Source of the DNA: an uncultured Actinomycetes bacterium
Lineage (GTDB): Bacteria > Actinomycetota > Actinomycetes > Nanopelagicales > Nanopelagicaceae
Assembly: GCA_903897155.1 (NCBI GenBank)
Contig: CAIUAO010000093.1
Location: forward strand, 1-6,414
DNA: 6,414 nt
Direction of reading: 5' to 3'
Shown: piece after piece, positions 1 to 5,785 of the stretch
How the letters are laid out: each line of letters starts with the position of its first letter
Numbering within the stretch: position 1 is the stretch's first letter
Notes under the pieces: model-generated
The model's input: only the letters and a program-made list of their open reading frames with translations
What the model was told of the DNA's origin: nothing
The model's database searches: none
Program-made: the position numbers and the translations under genes

Positions 1-1
1 C

Positions 2-364
2 TATGAAGCAGTTGGGGGCCATCAAACTTTTGAGAATCTCGTTTCACATTTTTATGCCCTTGTAGCAATCGATCCAGTCTTAAGGCCGATGTACCCACAA
101 TCAGATTTACATGAAGCGGCTAATAGACTGCTTATGTTTCTTGAGCAATATTGGGGAGGCCCAAAAACTTATTCAGAGCAGAGGGGTCACCCAAGGCTTC
201 GGATGCGCCATGCTGGTTTTCACATCTCACAGCTAGAGCACGACGCATGGCTGCGGTGCATGAAATCGGCCGTGGATGAGATCGAGTGTTCTGCCGAACT
301 TAAAAGTGAGCTGTGGGGTTATATGGAATTCGCCGCAGCTTCCCTCATAAACGCTGATGATTAA
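2..364 (+). CDS. glbO: Group II truncated haemoglobin GlbO, 5' end missing
   Basis: This is a small haem protein that binds oxygen in the cytoplasm; the group O truncated globins are linked to oxygen handling or protection from reactive oxygen and nitrogen species. The frame is open from base 2, so the ATG at 89 is an internal methionine and the true start lies just before the window. The 120 visible residues match my memory of M. tuberculosis GlbO almost throughout, including EQYWGGPKTYSEQRGHPRLR (visible 49-68). Expected haem-pocket residues are present: Tyr B10 (visible residue 18, in HFYAL), Tyr CD1 (31, in RPMYPQ), proximal His F8 (70, in RMRHAGF) and Trp G8 (83, in HDAWLRC). Probably only a handful of N-terminal residues are missing. 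A 100-bp gap separates it from the HNH gene on the same strand. Confidence 0.95.
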   Translation, partial: YEAVGGHQTFENLVSHFYALVAIDPVLRPMYPQSDLHEAANRLLMFLEQYWGGPKTYSEQRGHPRLRMRHAGFHISQLEHDAWLRCMKSAVDEIECSAELKSELWGYMEFAAASLINADD

Positions 365-424
365 CCAACTGTTTAGGTAAATATGAGTGCATTTAGGCCA
401 GCCATAGGGCAGTATTTCCTCTGA

Positions 425-460
425 CAGCGCGAGCCACGCGCTGCTCATACAAGGGAGCAG
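425..460 (+). promoter_or_regulatory. Two overlapping hairpins before the HNH gene
   Basis: CAGCGCG (425-431) and CGCGCTG (437-443) form a perfect 7-bp stem with a 5-nt loop. CTGCTC (441-446) and GAGCAG (455-460) form a 6-bp stem that would pair part of the Shine-Dalgarno GGGAG. The two stems share bases 441-443, so they exclude one another. No T tract follows, so this is not an intrinsic terminator. A regulatory role is an inference from the pairing alone. Confidence 0.35.
452..457 (+). promoter_or_regulatory. Ribosome binding site deciding the HNH start
   Basis: AGGGAG lies 7 nt before GTG at 465 and only 4 nt before the in-frame TTG at 462. The spacing favours GTG 465, giving a protein beginning (M)HQTLVLNATYEPL. 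Confidence 0.6.
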
Positions 461-464
461 TTTG

Positions 465-995
465 GTGCATCAGACATTAGTTCTGAACGCCACCTATGAG
501 CCACTAGGTGTCGTTACAGATAGGCGGGCGTTGTTGCTCGTCTTAAACCAGCGCGCCACTGCAATTGAAGACTCCGACACCGTGCTGCATTACTCCGGTG
601 GATCACTCACTCTTCCAGCGGTAATCCGCTTACATAAATTTGTCCGTATTCCTTATCGTCATGCAGTTCCACTTTCACGCAGAGCAATCTTTGCTCGCGA
701 TGGTGGTCGGTGTGTTTATTGCACAGCGCCTGCAACTTCCATTGATCATGTTATTCCGCGAAGTCGTGGCGGAATGCATTCTTGGGACAATGTTGTCTCC
801 GCATGCCACAAGTGCAACCATCAAAAAGCAGACCGTACTCTGAAGGAAATTGGTTGGAGACTTCGCTCAACTCCCCGTGAACCAGTTGGCGCAGCATGGA
901 GAATTCTTGGAACAGGTCGCCCCGATGTGCGATGGATTACATATTTAAAGCCATATGGTGTTGAGCAGATGCTATCTGCGGCAGCAACTGCCTAA
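465..995 (+). CDS. HNH endonuclease-fold protein
   Basis: A 176-residue cytoplasmic protein with a zinc-supported HNH (beta-beta-alpha-metal) nuclease domain. Numbering from GTG 465, the domain covers about residues 71-125: a Cys pair (C83, C86), the D94-H95 core in the strand IDHVIPRSRGG, Asn109, and a second Cys pair (C114, C117) followed by N118 and KAD. The four Cys would hold structural zinc; H95, N109 and N118 are the HNH triad positions. Residues 1-70 (LVLNATYEPLGVVTDRRAL...) and the tail from about 130 carry the conserved flanks of the stand-alone actinobacterial HNH family found near pepN. Those proteins are chromosomal and not tied to a methylase or toxin, and no modification gene is seen here, so I do not call a restriction enzyme. 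The biological substrate is unknown. It is followed after 21 bp by the membrane-protein gene, so the two probably share a transcript. Confidence 0.9.
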   Translation: MHQTLVLNATYEPLGVVTDRRALLLVLNQRATAIEDSDTVLHYSGGSLTLPAVIRLHKFVRIPYRHAVPLSRRAIFARDGGRCVYCTAPATSIDHVIPRSRGGMHSWDNVVSACHKCNHQKADRTLKEIGWRLRSTPREPVGAAWRILGTGRPDVRWITYLKPYGVEQMLSAAATA

Positions 996-1016
996 ATTCT
1001 CCAATAGAATAAGAAC

Positions 1017-1205
1017 ATGATGACAAGTTTTCTTCAAAGTGCACTCCACTCGTGGGCATCAATTGCGCAAGAGCCAGGAGCCGAGCCCGGAACAGGACTT
1101 AAGCTTTGGCAGACGGTGACAATATTTCTTCTCGCGCCAATTGGCCTCTTTGGAGTTATTACAGTTTTTGTGCTTTATTTTTCTCGCACTAAAACAAATA
1201 AGTAA
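1017..1205 (+). CDS. Small single-pass membrane protein, unknown function
   Basis: A 62-residue protein with a polar, Pro/Gly/Glu-containing N-terminal part (about 1-32), one strongly hydrophobic segment (about 33-55, VTIFLLAPIGLFGVITVFVL) and a basic tail RTKTNK. The positive-inside rule predicts the short C-terminus in the cytoplasm and the N-terminal 30 residues outside. There is no clear signal-peptidase site, so it should stay membrane-anchored. ATG occurs at both 1017 and 1020; no strong Shine-Dalgarno helps choose, and the upstream gap is only 21 bp from the HNH stop, so translational coupling is possible. I recall small membrane proteins of this kind between the HNH gene and pepN in other actinobacteria, which supports it being real. 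Its stop TAA (1203-1205) directly abuts the convergent pepN stop. I do not recognise a function. Confidence 0.75.
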   Translation: MMTSFLQSALHSWASIAQEPGAEPGTGLKLWQTVTIFLLAPIGLFGVITVFVLYFSRTKTNK

Positions 1206-3743
1206 TTAGATATCTTTTTGTTGCACTCGCAGGGCTCTAGCAAGGGAATCTCTACCTTCTGAGACAAGCCTTCGCAATGTATCGGCAGCACCTTTGCCAG
1301 CGCCTCCAAGCCATGCATCCGTCTTATCTAGGGTCTCTTGGGAAATGATGTAGCGGGGGTAGAGCATCTCAACATTTGTACTCGAGACTTCATAAGAACT
1401 TGAATCCCACATTTGCAGAAGTGAGTCAAAATATGGATCCACATAATCTTTTAGGAGCTCATCTTGGCCGATGCGCATAAAGCCGCGATGCAAAGCTAAA
1501 CGCTTATAACTTGAGAGCTCATCGTTCATGAGGGAGTTCCAAGCAGATGCTTTTGCCTCCTTGGTTGGAAATGATGCAATCGCTTGGGCGTAGTTTGTCT
1601 CACCTGTCAGAGTTTTATCTTCTGCGAGCACAGCATCCAACTCTTCTCGGGTAAAAGCACCTCGGTCAACAAGAATATTCACGAAGTACCAGCGAAGGTC
1701 GCGATCTACTACAAGTCCTGCGAGCCCACCTTCTAACATCGTTCTAATAAATTCGATGTGCTCTGGCATGCGGGCAAGAGCGGCAAAAATACGAGCGATT
1801 TGTAATTGAATATCACTTTCAGGTTTTGCACCACGAACGATCTCAAGAAGTCCTGTGGCAATGTCCTCACGCAAAGCTGTGCGAATCTTGGGGTTAGAGT
1901 TATGTTCAACCGCGCTAATAATGTCATTTCCAAGCCCTGAAACGATTGTGATGAGCTCTTCAGATTTAAGACCCTCAAGAACCATTTTCGAGAAGTTAGT
2001 AGTTGTAATTTCCCCGTCGCGCCACATATCCCAAATAGCGACCCAGCAAATCACTCTTGCGACATGATCTGTGATATTTCCAAGGTTTTTTTGTAGTGTT
2101 GCAAGTGAGCGCTCATCAAAGCGAATCTTTGAATATGCATAATCACGATCATTAATGAGCAATAAGTCTGCGAGAGGTTCACCAGCAAGTTCTACTACCT
2201 CGGTATTCGCACCGGTGATATCAAATTCGACGCTCTTGCGAAGAACTAACTTGCCACCTTTAAGATCAAAGAGGCCAATAGATGTGTAGTGAGGGCGAAT
2301 TTCTTTAGATCCTGCTGGAACAGCAGGGGTATCTTGTTTGATAGTTACTCTTTTATAAAGACCTTCTGCAATATCTAGTACAGGGTGCAGGGTATTAATA
2401 CCTGCTGTACGAAGCCATGTTTTGCTCCAAACATCTAAATCTCGACCGCTTGTGCTTTGTAGTTCTGTGAGTAGATCTGAGAGCTCTGTGTTCTTCCATG
2501 CATACTTTTTAAAGTATTTCTGCAGTCCTTCGATGAAATTATCACGGCCTACATATGCACAGAGTTGGTGCATAACCGAGGAACCCTTTGCATAGGAGAT
2601 TCCATCAAAGTTTGCATTAACCGATTCAATATCTGGCATATCAACAGCAATAGGGTGAGTAGTTACTAATTGATCTTGTGTATATGCCCAACTCTTTCCT
2701 TCAGAAATAAACGATGCCCATCCTTGCTTGAACCTAGTTCCTTCAACTAATGCAAGGTATGAAGTCCACTCGGCAAAAGATTCATTAAGCCATAAGTCAT
2801 CCCACCAACCCATGGTGACCATATTTCCAAACCACATATGCGCCATTTCGTGCAAAATCACATGGGCGCGTGCTTGGCGATTTCTATCTGTTACGCGGCT
2901 TCTAAAGACAAGAATCTCTTCACGGAAGGTCACCACACCTGAGTTCTCCATAGCGCCCCAGTTAAAATCGACAACGGCAACTTGGTCATACTTTTCAAAT
3001 GGATAGGCGAGACCAAATGTTTTTTCAAAATAAGCAAAGCCTTCTTTAGTGTGCTGAAATATCTCTGCAGGGTCTAAATCATCAGCTAAGGATTTACGAC
3101 AATAGATTCCAAGAGGGACAGCTTTTTCTCCTACATACTCATCGTGCACATGATGGTAGGGACCAGCTACAAATGCTGTGATGTATGTAGAGATAGGTGG
3201 TGTTGGAAGAAACTTTGTATGTTTGAATTCGCCATCTATTTTTTCTTCAGCTACGGGACTATTAGAGAGCGCTTGCCAATGCTTAGGAGTTAATACAGCA
3301 AGATTAAATATTGCCTTTAAATTTGGCTGATCAAAGCATGGATACATTTTACGAATATGGGCAGTCTCACCTTGCGAGTAAAGATAAATTTCTTGATCAG
3401 CAGGGTCAACCGATTTTTGTAAACCCTCACCTGTCTTTGAATAGGCAACTTCGGCTTCGATTATTAGCTCATTTTCACTTGCTAAATTTTTGAGAAAAAG
3501 ACTTTCTCCATCGAATGTGGATGCATCAACGGTTTGGCCATTGAGAGTTGCCGAGATAATCCGCTTTGCAACGGCATCTATAAAGGTTTCATACCCAGGA
3601 GTTTTGCAGGTGAACTTCACCGTCGACTTGGCAATGAAGGTATCGCCACCCTTGCTTACATCTAGAAAGACCTCATAACTTTCAACGGCGATGTGTTCTG
3701 AGCGTTCTTGTGCTTCACTTCTAGAAATATTGATGCCAGGCAT
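1206..3743 (-). CDS. pepN: Aminopeptidase N, M1 family zinc metallopeptidase
   Basis: An 845-residue cytoplasmic exopeptidase that removes N-terminal amino acids from peptides, the usual length for the actinobacterial PepN type. The N-terminal beta domain spans roughly 1-190. The thermolysin-like catalytic domain (about 225-440) holds the exopeptidase motif GAMEN (263-267), the zinc motif HEMAH (298-302) with catalytic Glu299, the third zinc ligand Glu321 in NES exactly 18 residues after His302, and the transition-state Tyr384 in GISYAKGSSV. The C-terminal helical region (about 525-830) resembles the ERAP1-like C-terminal domain. No signal peptide is visible. The start ATG (3743-3741) is supported by AAAGGAG at 3756-3750 with 6-nt spacing. 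All catalytic residues are present and the frame is unbroken. It is divergent from trmB over 38 bp and convergent with the membrane-protein gene with no gap. It probably recycles peptides and may support peptide scavenging. Confidence 0.97.
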   Translation of the reverse strand: MPGINISRSEAQERSEHIAVESYEVFLDVSKGGDTFIAKSTVKFTCKTPGYETFIDAVAKRIISATLNGQTVDASTFDGESLFLKNLASENELIIEAEVAYSKTGEGLQKSVDPADQEIYLYSQGETAHIRKMYPCFDQPNLKAIFNLAVLTPKHWQALSNSPVAEEKIDGEFKHTKFLPTPPISTYITAFVAGPYHHVHDEYVGEKAVPLGIYCRKSLADDLDPAEIFQHTKEGFAYFEKTFGLAYPFEKYDQVAVVDFNWGAMENSGVVTFREEILVFRSRVTDRNRQARAHVILHEMAHMWFGNMVTMGWWDDLWLNESFAEWTSYLALVEGTRFKQGWASFISEGKSWAYTQDQLVTTHPIAVDMPDIESVNANFDGISYAKGSSVMHQLCAYVGRDNFIEGLQKYFKKYAWKNTELSDLLTELQSTSGRDLDVWSKTWLRTAGINTLHPVLDIAEGLYKRVTIKQDTPAVPAGSKEIRPHYTSIGLFDLKGGKLVLRKSVEFDITGANTEVVELAGEPLADLLLINDRDYAYSKIRFDERSLATLQKNLGNITDHVARVICWVAIWDMWRDGEITTTNFSKMVLEGLKSEELITIVSGLGNDIISAVEHNSNPKIRTALREDIATGLLEIVRGAKPESDIQLQIARIFAALARMPEHIEFIRTMLEGGLAGLVVDRDLRWYFVNILVDRGAFTREELDAVLAEDKTLTGETNYAQAIASFPTKEAKASAWNSLMNDELSSYKRLALHRGFMRIGQDELLKDYVDPYFDSLLQMWDSSSYEVSSTNVEMLYPRYIISQETLDKTDAWLGGAGKGAADTLRRLVSEGRDSLARALRVQQKDI

Positions 3744-3769
3744 GCTTGTCTCCTTTAGGCTTCCTAGAT

Positions 3770-3774
3770 GGAGG
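3770..3774 (+). promoter_or_regulatory. Ribosome binding site deciding the trmB start
   Basis: GGAGG lies 7 nt before ATG at 3782 and 4 nt before an in-frame TTG at 3779. The frame stays open upstream to TTG 3746, but that start would overlap the pepN leader and has no ribosome binding site, so ATG 3782 is preferred. Confidence 0.7.
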
Positions 3775-3781
3775 TTACTTG

Positions 3782-4444
3782 ATGATCATCCGCCCGGATA
3801 ATCGAAGTTACAAACTTCGAGGAGCAAGGGCAACCCTTGCCCAATCCACTGCATTTGAAAAACTGTGGCCGAAGTTTGGCATCCCAATGGAAGGGACTAT
3901 TGACCCTGCTTCCTTGTTTCCAGGTTTCACGCATTTCATTATGGAAATTGGAACTGGAATGGGGGAGGGCACTGCGCTCATTGCTCAAAGTTTTCCAGAG
4001 ACTGCATTCATCGGAGTCGAAGTGCACCAACCCGGAATCGGCTCATTGCTTTGGAGAATTGAATCTGCTGGTTTAAAAAACCTCAAGATTATGGAAGAAG
4101 ATGTGCATATTATTTTACGCGATCATTTTGAAAATCAGTCCTTTGACGCTTTTCATCTTTATTTTCCAGATCCGTGGCCAAAGAAAAGGCATTGGAAGAG
4201 ACGCATCGTCCAACCAGAGTTTTTAGATCTTATTTATAGCAAATTAAAACCAGGTGGATATATACATATCGCAACTGATTGGGTGGAATATGCGAATTGG
4301 ATCGAAAATGTATTTAGCCAAAATCAGAAATTTAGAGGGGGTGAAATTCAACGCCCGGAGTGGAGGCCTCTGACCAAGTTTGAAGGAAAAGGGGTAAAAA
4401 AAGGTCATCTTGTTACTGATTTAAAATATTTTAAAGAAGACTAA
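3782..4444 (+). CDS. trmB: tRNA (guanine-N7-)-methyltransferase
   Basis: A 220-residue cytoplasmic enzyme that uses S-adenosylmethionine to make m7G at position 46 in the tRNA variable loop. It has a class I Rossmann methyltransferase fold. Numbering from ATG 3782, SAM motif I is EIGTGMGEG (55-63), followed by the acidic strand end GVEVH (78-82), EEDV (105-108), and the TrmB signature PDPWPKKRHWKRR (129-141), which supplies catalytic and tRNA-binding residues. The C-terminal TKFE (198-201) and the following Gly/Lys-rich stretch are also typical. Length is normal for the family and the frame is intact. Its first codons contain two perfect inverted repeats (3802-3820 and 3824-3840). The stop TAA overlaps the convergent rpiB stop by 4 bp. 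The start ATG is immediately preceded by an in-frame TTG, as the HNH GTG is. Confidence 0.96.
   Translation: MIIRPDNRSYKLRGARATLAQSTAFEKLWPKFGIPMEGTIDPASLFPGFTHFIMEIGTGMGEGTALIAQSFPETAFIGVEVHQPGIGSLLWRIESAGLKNLKIMEEDVHIILRDHFENQSFDAFHLYFPDPWPKKRHWKRRIVQPEFLDLIYSKLKPGGYIHIATDWVEYANWIENVFSQNQKFRGGEIQRPEWRPLTKFEGKGVKKGHLVTDLKYFKED
3802..3820. repeat. Perfect 8-bp inverted repeat in the trmB 5' end
   Basis: TCGAAGTT (3802-3809) and AACTTCGA (3813-3820) are exact reverse complements around ACA. The repeat falls in trmB codons 7-13 and about 60 bp upstream of the pepN start, where a pepN promoter or operator might lie. It could be a dimeric regulator site or an mRNA hairpin; the sequence alone does not decide. 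Confidence 0.5.
3824..3840. repeat. Second perfect inverted repeat beside the first
   Basis: GCAAGGG (3824-3830) and CCCTTGC (3834-3840) are exact reverse complements around CAA. It begins 4 bp after the previous inverted repeat, has the same 3-base spacer but unrelated arms, and lies in trmB codons 15-20. Confidence 0.5.
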
Positions 4445-4890
4445 TGATTTGATTCAAAGTCGCTAATTAATTTGATGCGGCGAATATGGCGCGCATCATT
4501 TGTAAACGGCGTCTTCAGGAAGAGATCGACAAGTGCAAGTGCTTCATTCTCTTCATGCATACGTCCGCCAATTGCCATGATGTTTGCATCATTGTGTTCT
4601 CGTGCTGCAATTGCTGTCGCTTCATTCCACACAAGTGCCGCGCGAATGCCTTTAACTTTATTGGCAGCTATTTGCTCACCATTTCCCGAACCACCTAGAA
4701 CTATTCCAAGTGAACCAGGTTCATTTGCTACGGCTTGGGCAGCTGGAATACAAAAAACTGGATAGTCATCTTGAGGATCTAACGTGTGTGGGCCATGATC
4801 GATAACATCATGCCCCTGACCTTTAAGATGAGAAATGATCCGACTCTTAAAGTCCAGGCCTGCGTGGTCGCTGCCAATATGGATTTTCAT
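4441..4890 (-). CDS. rpiB: Ribose-5-phosphate isomerase B
   Basis: A 149-residue cytoplasmic isomerase of the RpiB/LacAB family, interconverting ribose 5-phosphate and ribulose 5-phosphate in the non-oxidative pentose phosphate pathway. The N-terminal GSDHAG (6-11) gives the substrate-binding Asp8-His9 pair. The phosphate and active-site loop GGSGNGEQIAANK (66-78) carries Glu72 where E. coli-type enzymes have a catalytic Cys; this is the actinobacterial variant known from M. tuberculosis. His99 in REHND and GGRMH (108-112) match the ring-opening and substrate-binding positions, and the C-terminal RHIRRI (134-139) supplies basic phosphate-binding residues. Start ATG (4890-4888) is preceded by GAGAGGA at 4904-4898 with 7-nt spacing. 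An intrinsic terminator ends directly before this site, leaving no room for a promoter between them. The stop TAG overlaps the trmB stop. Confidence 0.96.
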   Translation of the reverse strand: MKIHIGSDHAGLDFKSRIISHLKGQGHDVIDHGPHTLDPQDDYPVFCIPAAQAVANEPGSLGIVLGGSGNGEQIAANKVKGIRAALVWNEATAIAAREHNDANIMAIGGRMHEENEALALVDLFLKTPFTNDARHIRRIKLISDFESNH

Positions 4891-4904
4891 GGAGCAATCC
4901 TCTC

Positions 4905-4945
4905 AAAAAAAAGAGAAGACCCCCACCATATTTGGCGGAGGTCTT
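4905..4945 (-). terminator. Intrinsic terminator of the secreted-protein gene
   Basis: On the minus strand AAGACCTCCGCC (4945-4934) pairs with GGTGGGGGTCTT (4927-4916) as a 12-bp stem including two G-U pairs, with a 6-nt loop. Three bases later comes an uninterrupted run of eight T (4912-4905). On the plus strand the two wobbles become A-C mismatches, so it should work mainly in the minus direction. It lies 13 bp beyond the stop of the secreted-protein gene and just before the rpiB ribosome binding site. Confidence 0.9.
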
Positions 4946-4958
4946 TAGGATCTTTTTA

Positions 4959-5612
4959 TTAGTTATTTCCTGGCGTAGGTGTTCCCGGCGCTAGAGGAGC
5001 CCCGTGATTGCGCATCCCTGCGAAACCCTTACCTGGAACTGCATTAACTTGCGCAGTCACACGCGTTGTTAGGCCTGAAATCATTTGTGTTGCTTGTGCT
5101 TGTGTGATTTTGCCAGCAGCAACTTGTGCATTGATTTGAGTTGTATCTGCAGCCACTAATGCAGTTATCAGCGCTTGGGTATTTGGACCAGCAATGGTTG
5201 CAAGTGATTGACCTGCAGCACGATCTGCTTGAAGGTTTGCAGCGGTGATCCCAAGTGTGCTGAGGATTACTGATTGATCTTGTGCAAGTACCCCACCGCG
5301 TGGACCACCAAAGCCATGACCACCGTTAACAGACGGTGCTCCTTGTGGCAAAGCAGGTGCAGGTTGCGCTGTGCGAGCCGCATTAAGCGCAGCAACAATT
5401 GCATCTGACTGAGCTTGTGTAATCGTTCCCTTAGTTACTAAACCAGCAAGTGTGGTTGTAATTGGGTTCATACCATTTACATAACTTGTATTCGTTGTAG
5501 TAATTTTCTTGATAGTTGTTCTATGGGTAACGGTAGCTGCGTTAGCAATTCCCGCAGTTCCGAACGCAGTTGCTGCAACAAGTGCTGCTACTGCTGCTGT
5601 GGACTTATTCAT
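4959..5612 (-). CDS. Secreted Ala/Thr-rich protein, unknown function
   Basis: A 217-residue exported protein. The start is ATG 5612-5610, preceded by AAAGGAG (5623-5617); the frame extends upstream to 5768, but those 52 extra residues precede a clear signal peptide and overlap structured non-coding DNA. The signal peptide is MNKSTAAVAALVAATAFGTA followed by GIANA, with likely cleavage after Ala25 (Ala-Asn-Ala). The mature part has a Thr-rich segment (27-55), a helical unit with GTITQAQSDAIVAALNAA (62-79), a Pro/Gly-rich linker (84-108) and a second helical region (111-191) with ILSTLGITAANLQADRAAGQ, then AAGKITQAQATQMISGL (165-181). A flexible Pro/Gly tail ends it. The two ITQAQ units look like internal repeats. 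Similar ITQAQ and LGIT...L.A...GQSLA patterns occur in uncharacterised secreted actinobacterial proteins. No catalytic motif or cell-wall anchor is visible. It is probably a periplasmic or surface protein, divergent from the collagen-like gene. Confidence 0.85.
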   Translation of the reverse strand: MNKSTAAVAALVAATAFGTAGIANAATVTHRTTIKKITTTNTSYVNGMNPITTTLAGLVTKGTITQAQSDAIVAALNAARTAQPAPALPQGAPSVNGGHGFGGPRGGVLAQDQSVILSTLGITAANLQADRAAGQSLATIAGPNTQALITALVAADTTQINAQVAAGKITQAQATQMISGLTTRVTAQVNAVPGKGFAGMRNHGAPLAPGTPTPGNN

Positions 5613-5616
5613 ATTT

Positions 5617-5623
5617 CTCCTTT
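5617..5623 (-). promoter_or_regulatory. Ribosome binding site of the secreted-protein gene
   Basis: Read on the minus strand, AAAGGAG lies 4 nt before ATG 5612-5610 and fixes the start at the signal peptide. Its first base touches the end of the long inverted repeat at 5623-5635, so pairing there could affect ribosome access. Confidence 0.7.
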
Positions 5624-5785
5624 GTAGGTATCGGGTGCCCTCACACCCGAATAACTGCAGAGTGCTCTTTCGACCTGAAAAAGAAGCCCAGTTCTGCTGG
5701 GAGCAATCTGTGAGTATTAGCACTCTGGCTAGCTTCCATGCGGGGGTGTAAGTGCTGGCTCGGGTCAATTAGCCCGTTACCTACA
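5623..5785 (-). promoter_or_regulatory. Candidate structured leader RNA of unknown class
   Basis: This spacer is unusually self-complementary. Outer arms at 5623-5635 and 5773-5785 pair over 13 positions with one T-T mismatch. Inside are a perfect 7-bp hairpin (TCGGGTG 5631-5637 with CACCCGA 5644-5650, 6-nt loop), a 9-bp long-range stem (CAGAGTGCT 5658-5666 with AGCACTCTG 5719-5727), and within it CCCAG/CTGGG (5687-5691, 5697-5701). On the minus strand that last hairpin is followed by a T-rich run, CTTCTTTTTC, like a weak terminator. The CGGG at 5632-5635 is used by both the outer stem and the local hairpin, and 5719-5724 can also pair with AGTGCT (5751-5756), so alternative folds exist. The outer stem ends at the minus-strand ribosome binding site, which favours a cis-regulatory leader of the secreted-protein gene. 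I could not match a known riboswitch family; strand and function are inference. Confidence 0.45.

Noticed and set aside
640..843. 67-residue plus-strand reading frame within the HNH gene
   Set aside because: It overlaps the HNH core in another frame, has no ribosome binding site and no family resemblance.
465..995. Restriction-modification or homing endonuclease system at the HNH gene
   Set aside because: No methyltransferase partner, intron, intein or repeat flanks it, and it matches the stand-alone chromosomal actinobacterial HNH family.
1209..1222. GATATC followed by five T after the small membrane gene, as a terminator
   Set aside because: The palindrome is only 6 bp without a loop and the surrounding pairing is all A-T; too weak to support a call.
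2728..3006. 92-residue plus-strand frame opposite pepN, and similar frames at 1855-2067, 3311-3493 and 3490-3678
   Set aside because: All lie antisense to the catalytic or N-terminal coding region of pepN and look like shadow frames.
3746..3781. TTG 3746 as the trmB start
   Set aside because: It would add 12 residues (beginning MSPLGFLDGG) with no ribosome binding site; GGAGG at 3770 fits ATG 3782.
5717..5725. TTAGCACTC, identical to one half of the HrcA-binding CIRCE element
   Set aside because: The partner GAGTGCTAA is not found 9 bases downstream; the complementary GAGTGCT lies upstream at 5660-5666, in the wrong order and too far away. No chaperone gene is nearby.
5613..5768. 52-codon N-terminal extension of the secreted protein, in frame from 5768
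   Set aside because: A typical signal peptide begins only at ATG 5612-5610 with its own AAAGGAG, and the extension overlaps self-complementary non-coding DNA.
5623..5785. A known riboswitch (TPP, FMN, cobalamin, c-di-AMP, SAM-IV) or T-box leader
   Set aside because: None of the conserved core sequences I remember for these classes could be placed in it on either strand; a covariance search is still needed.
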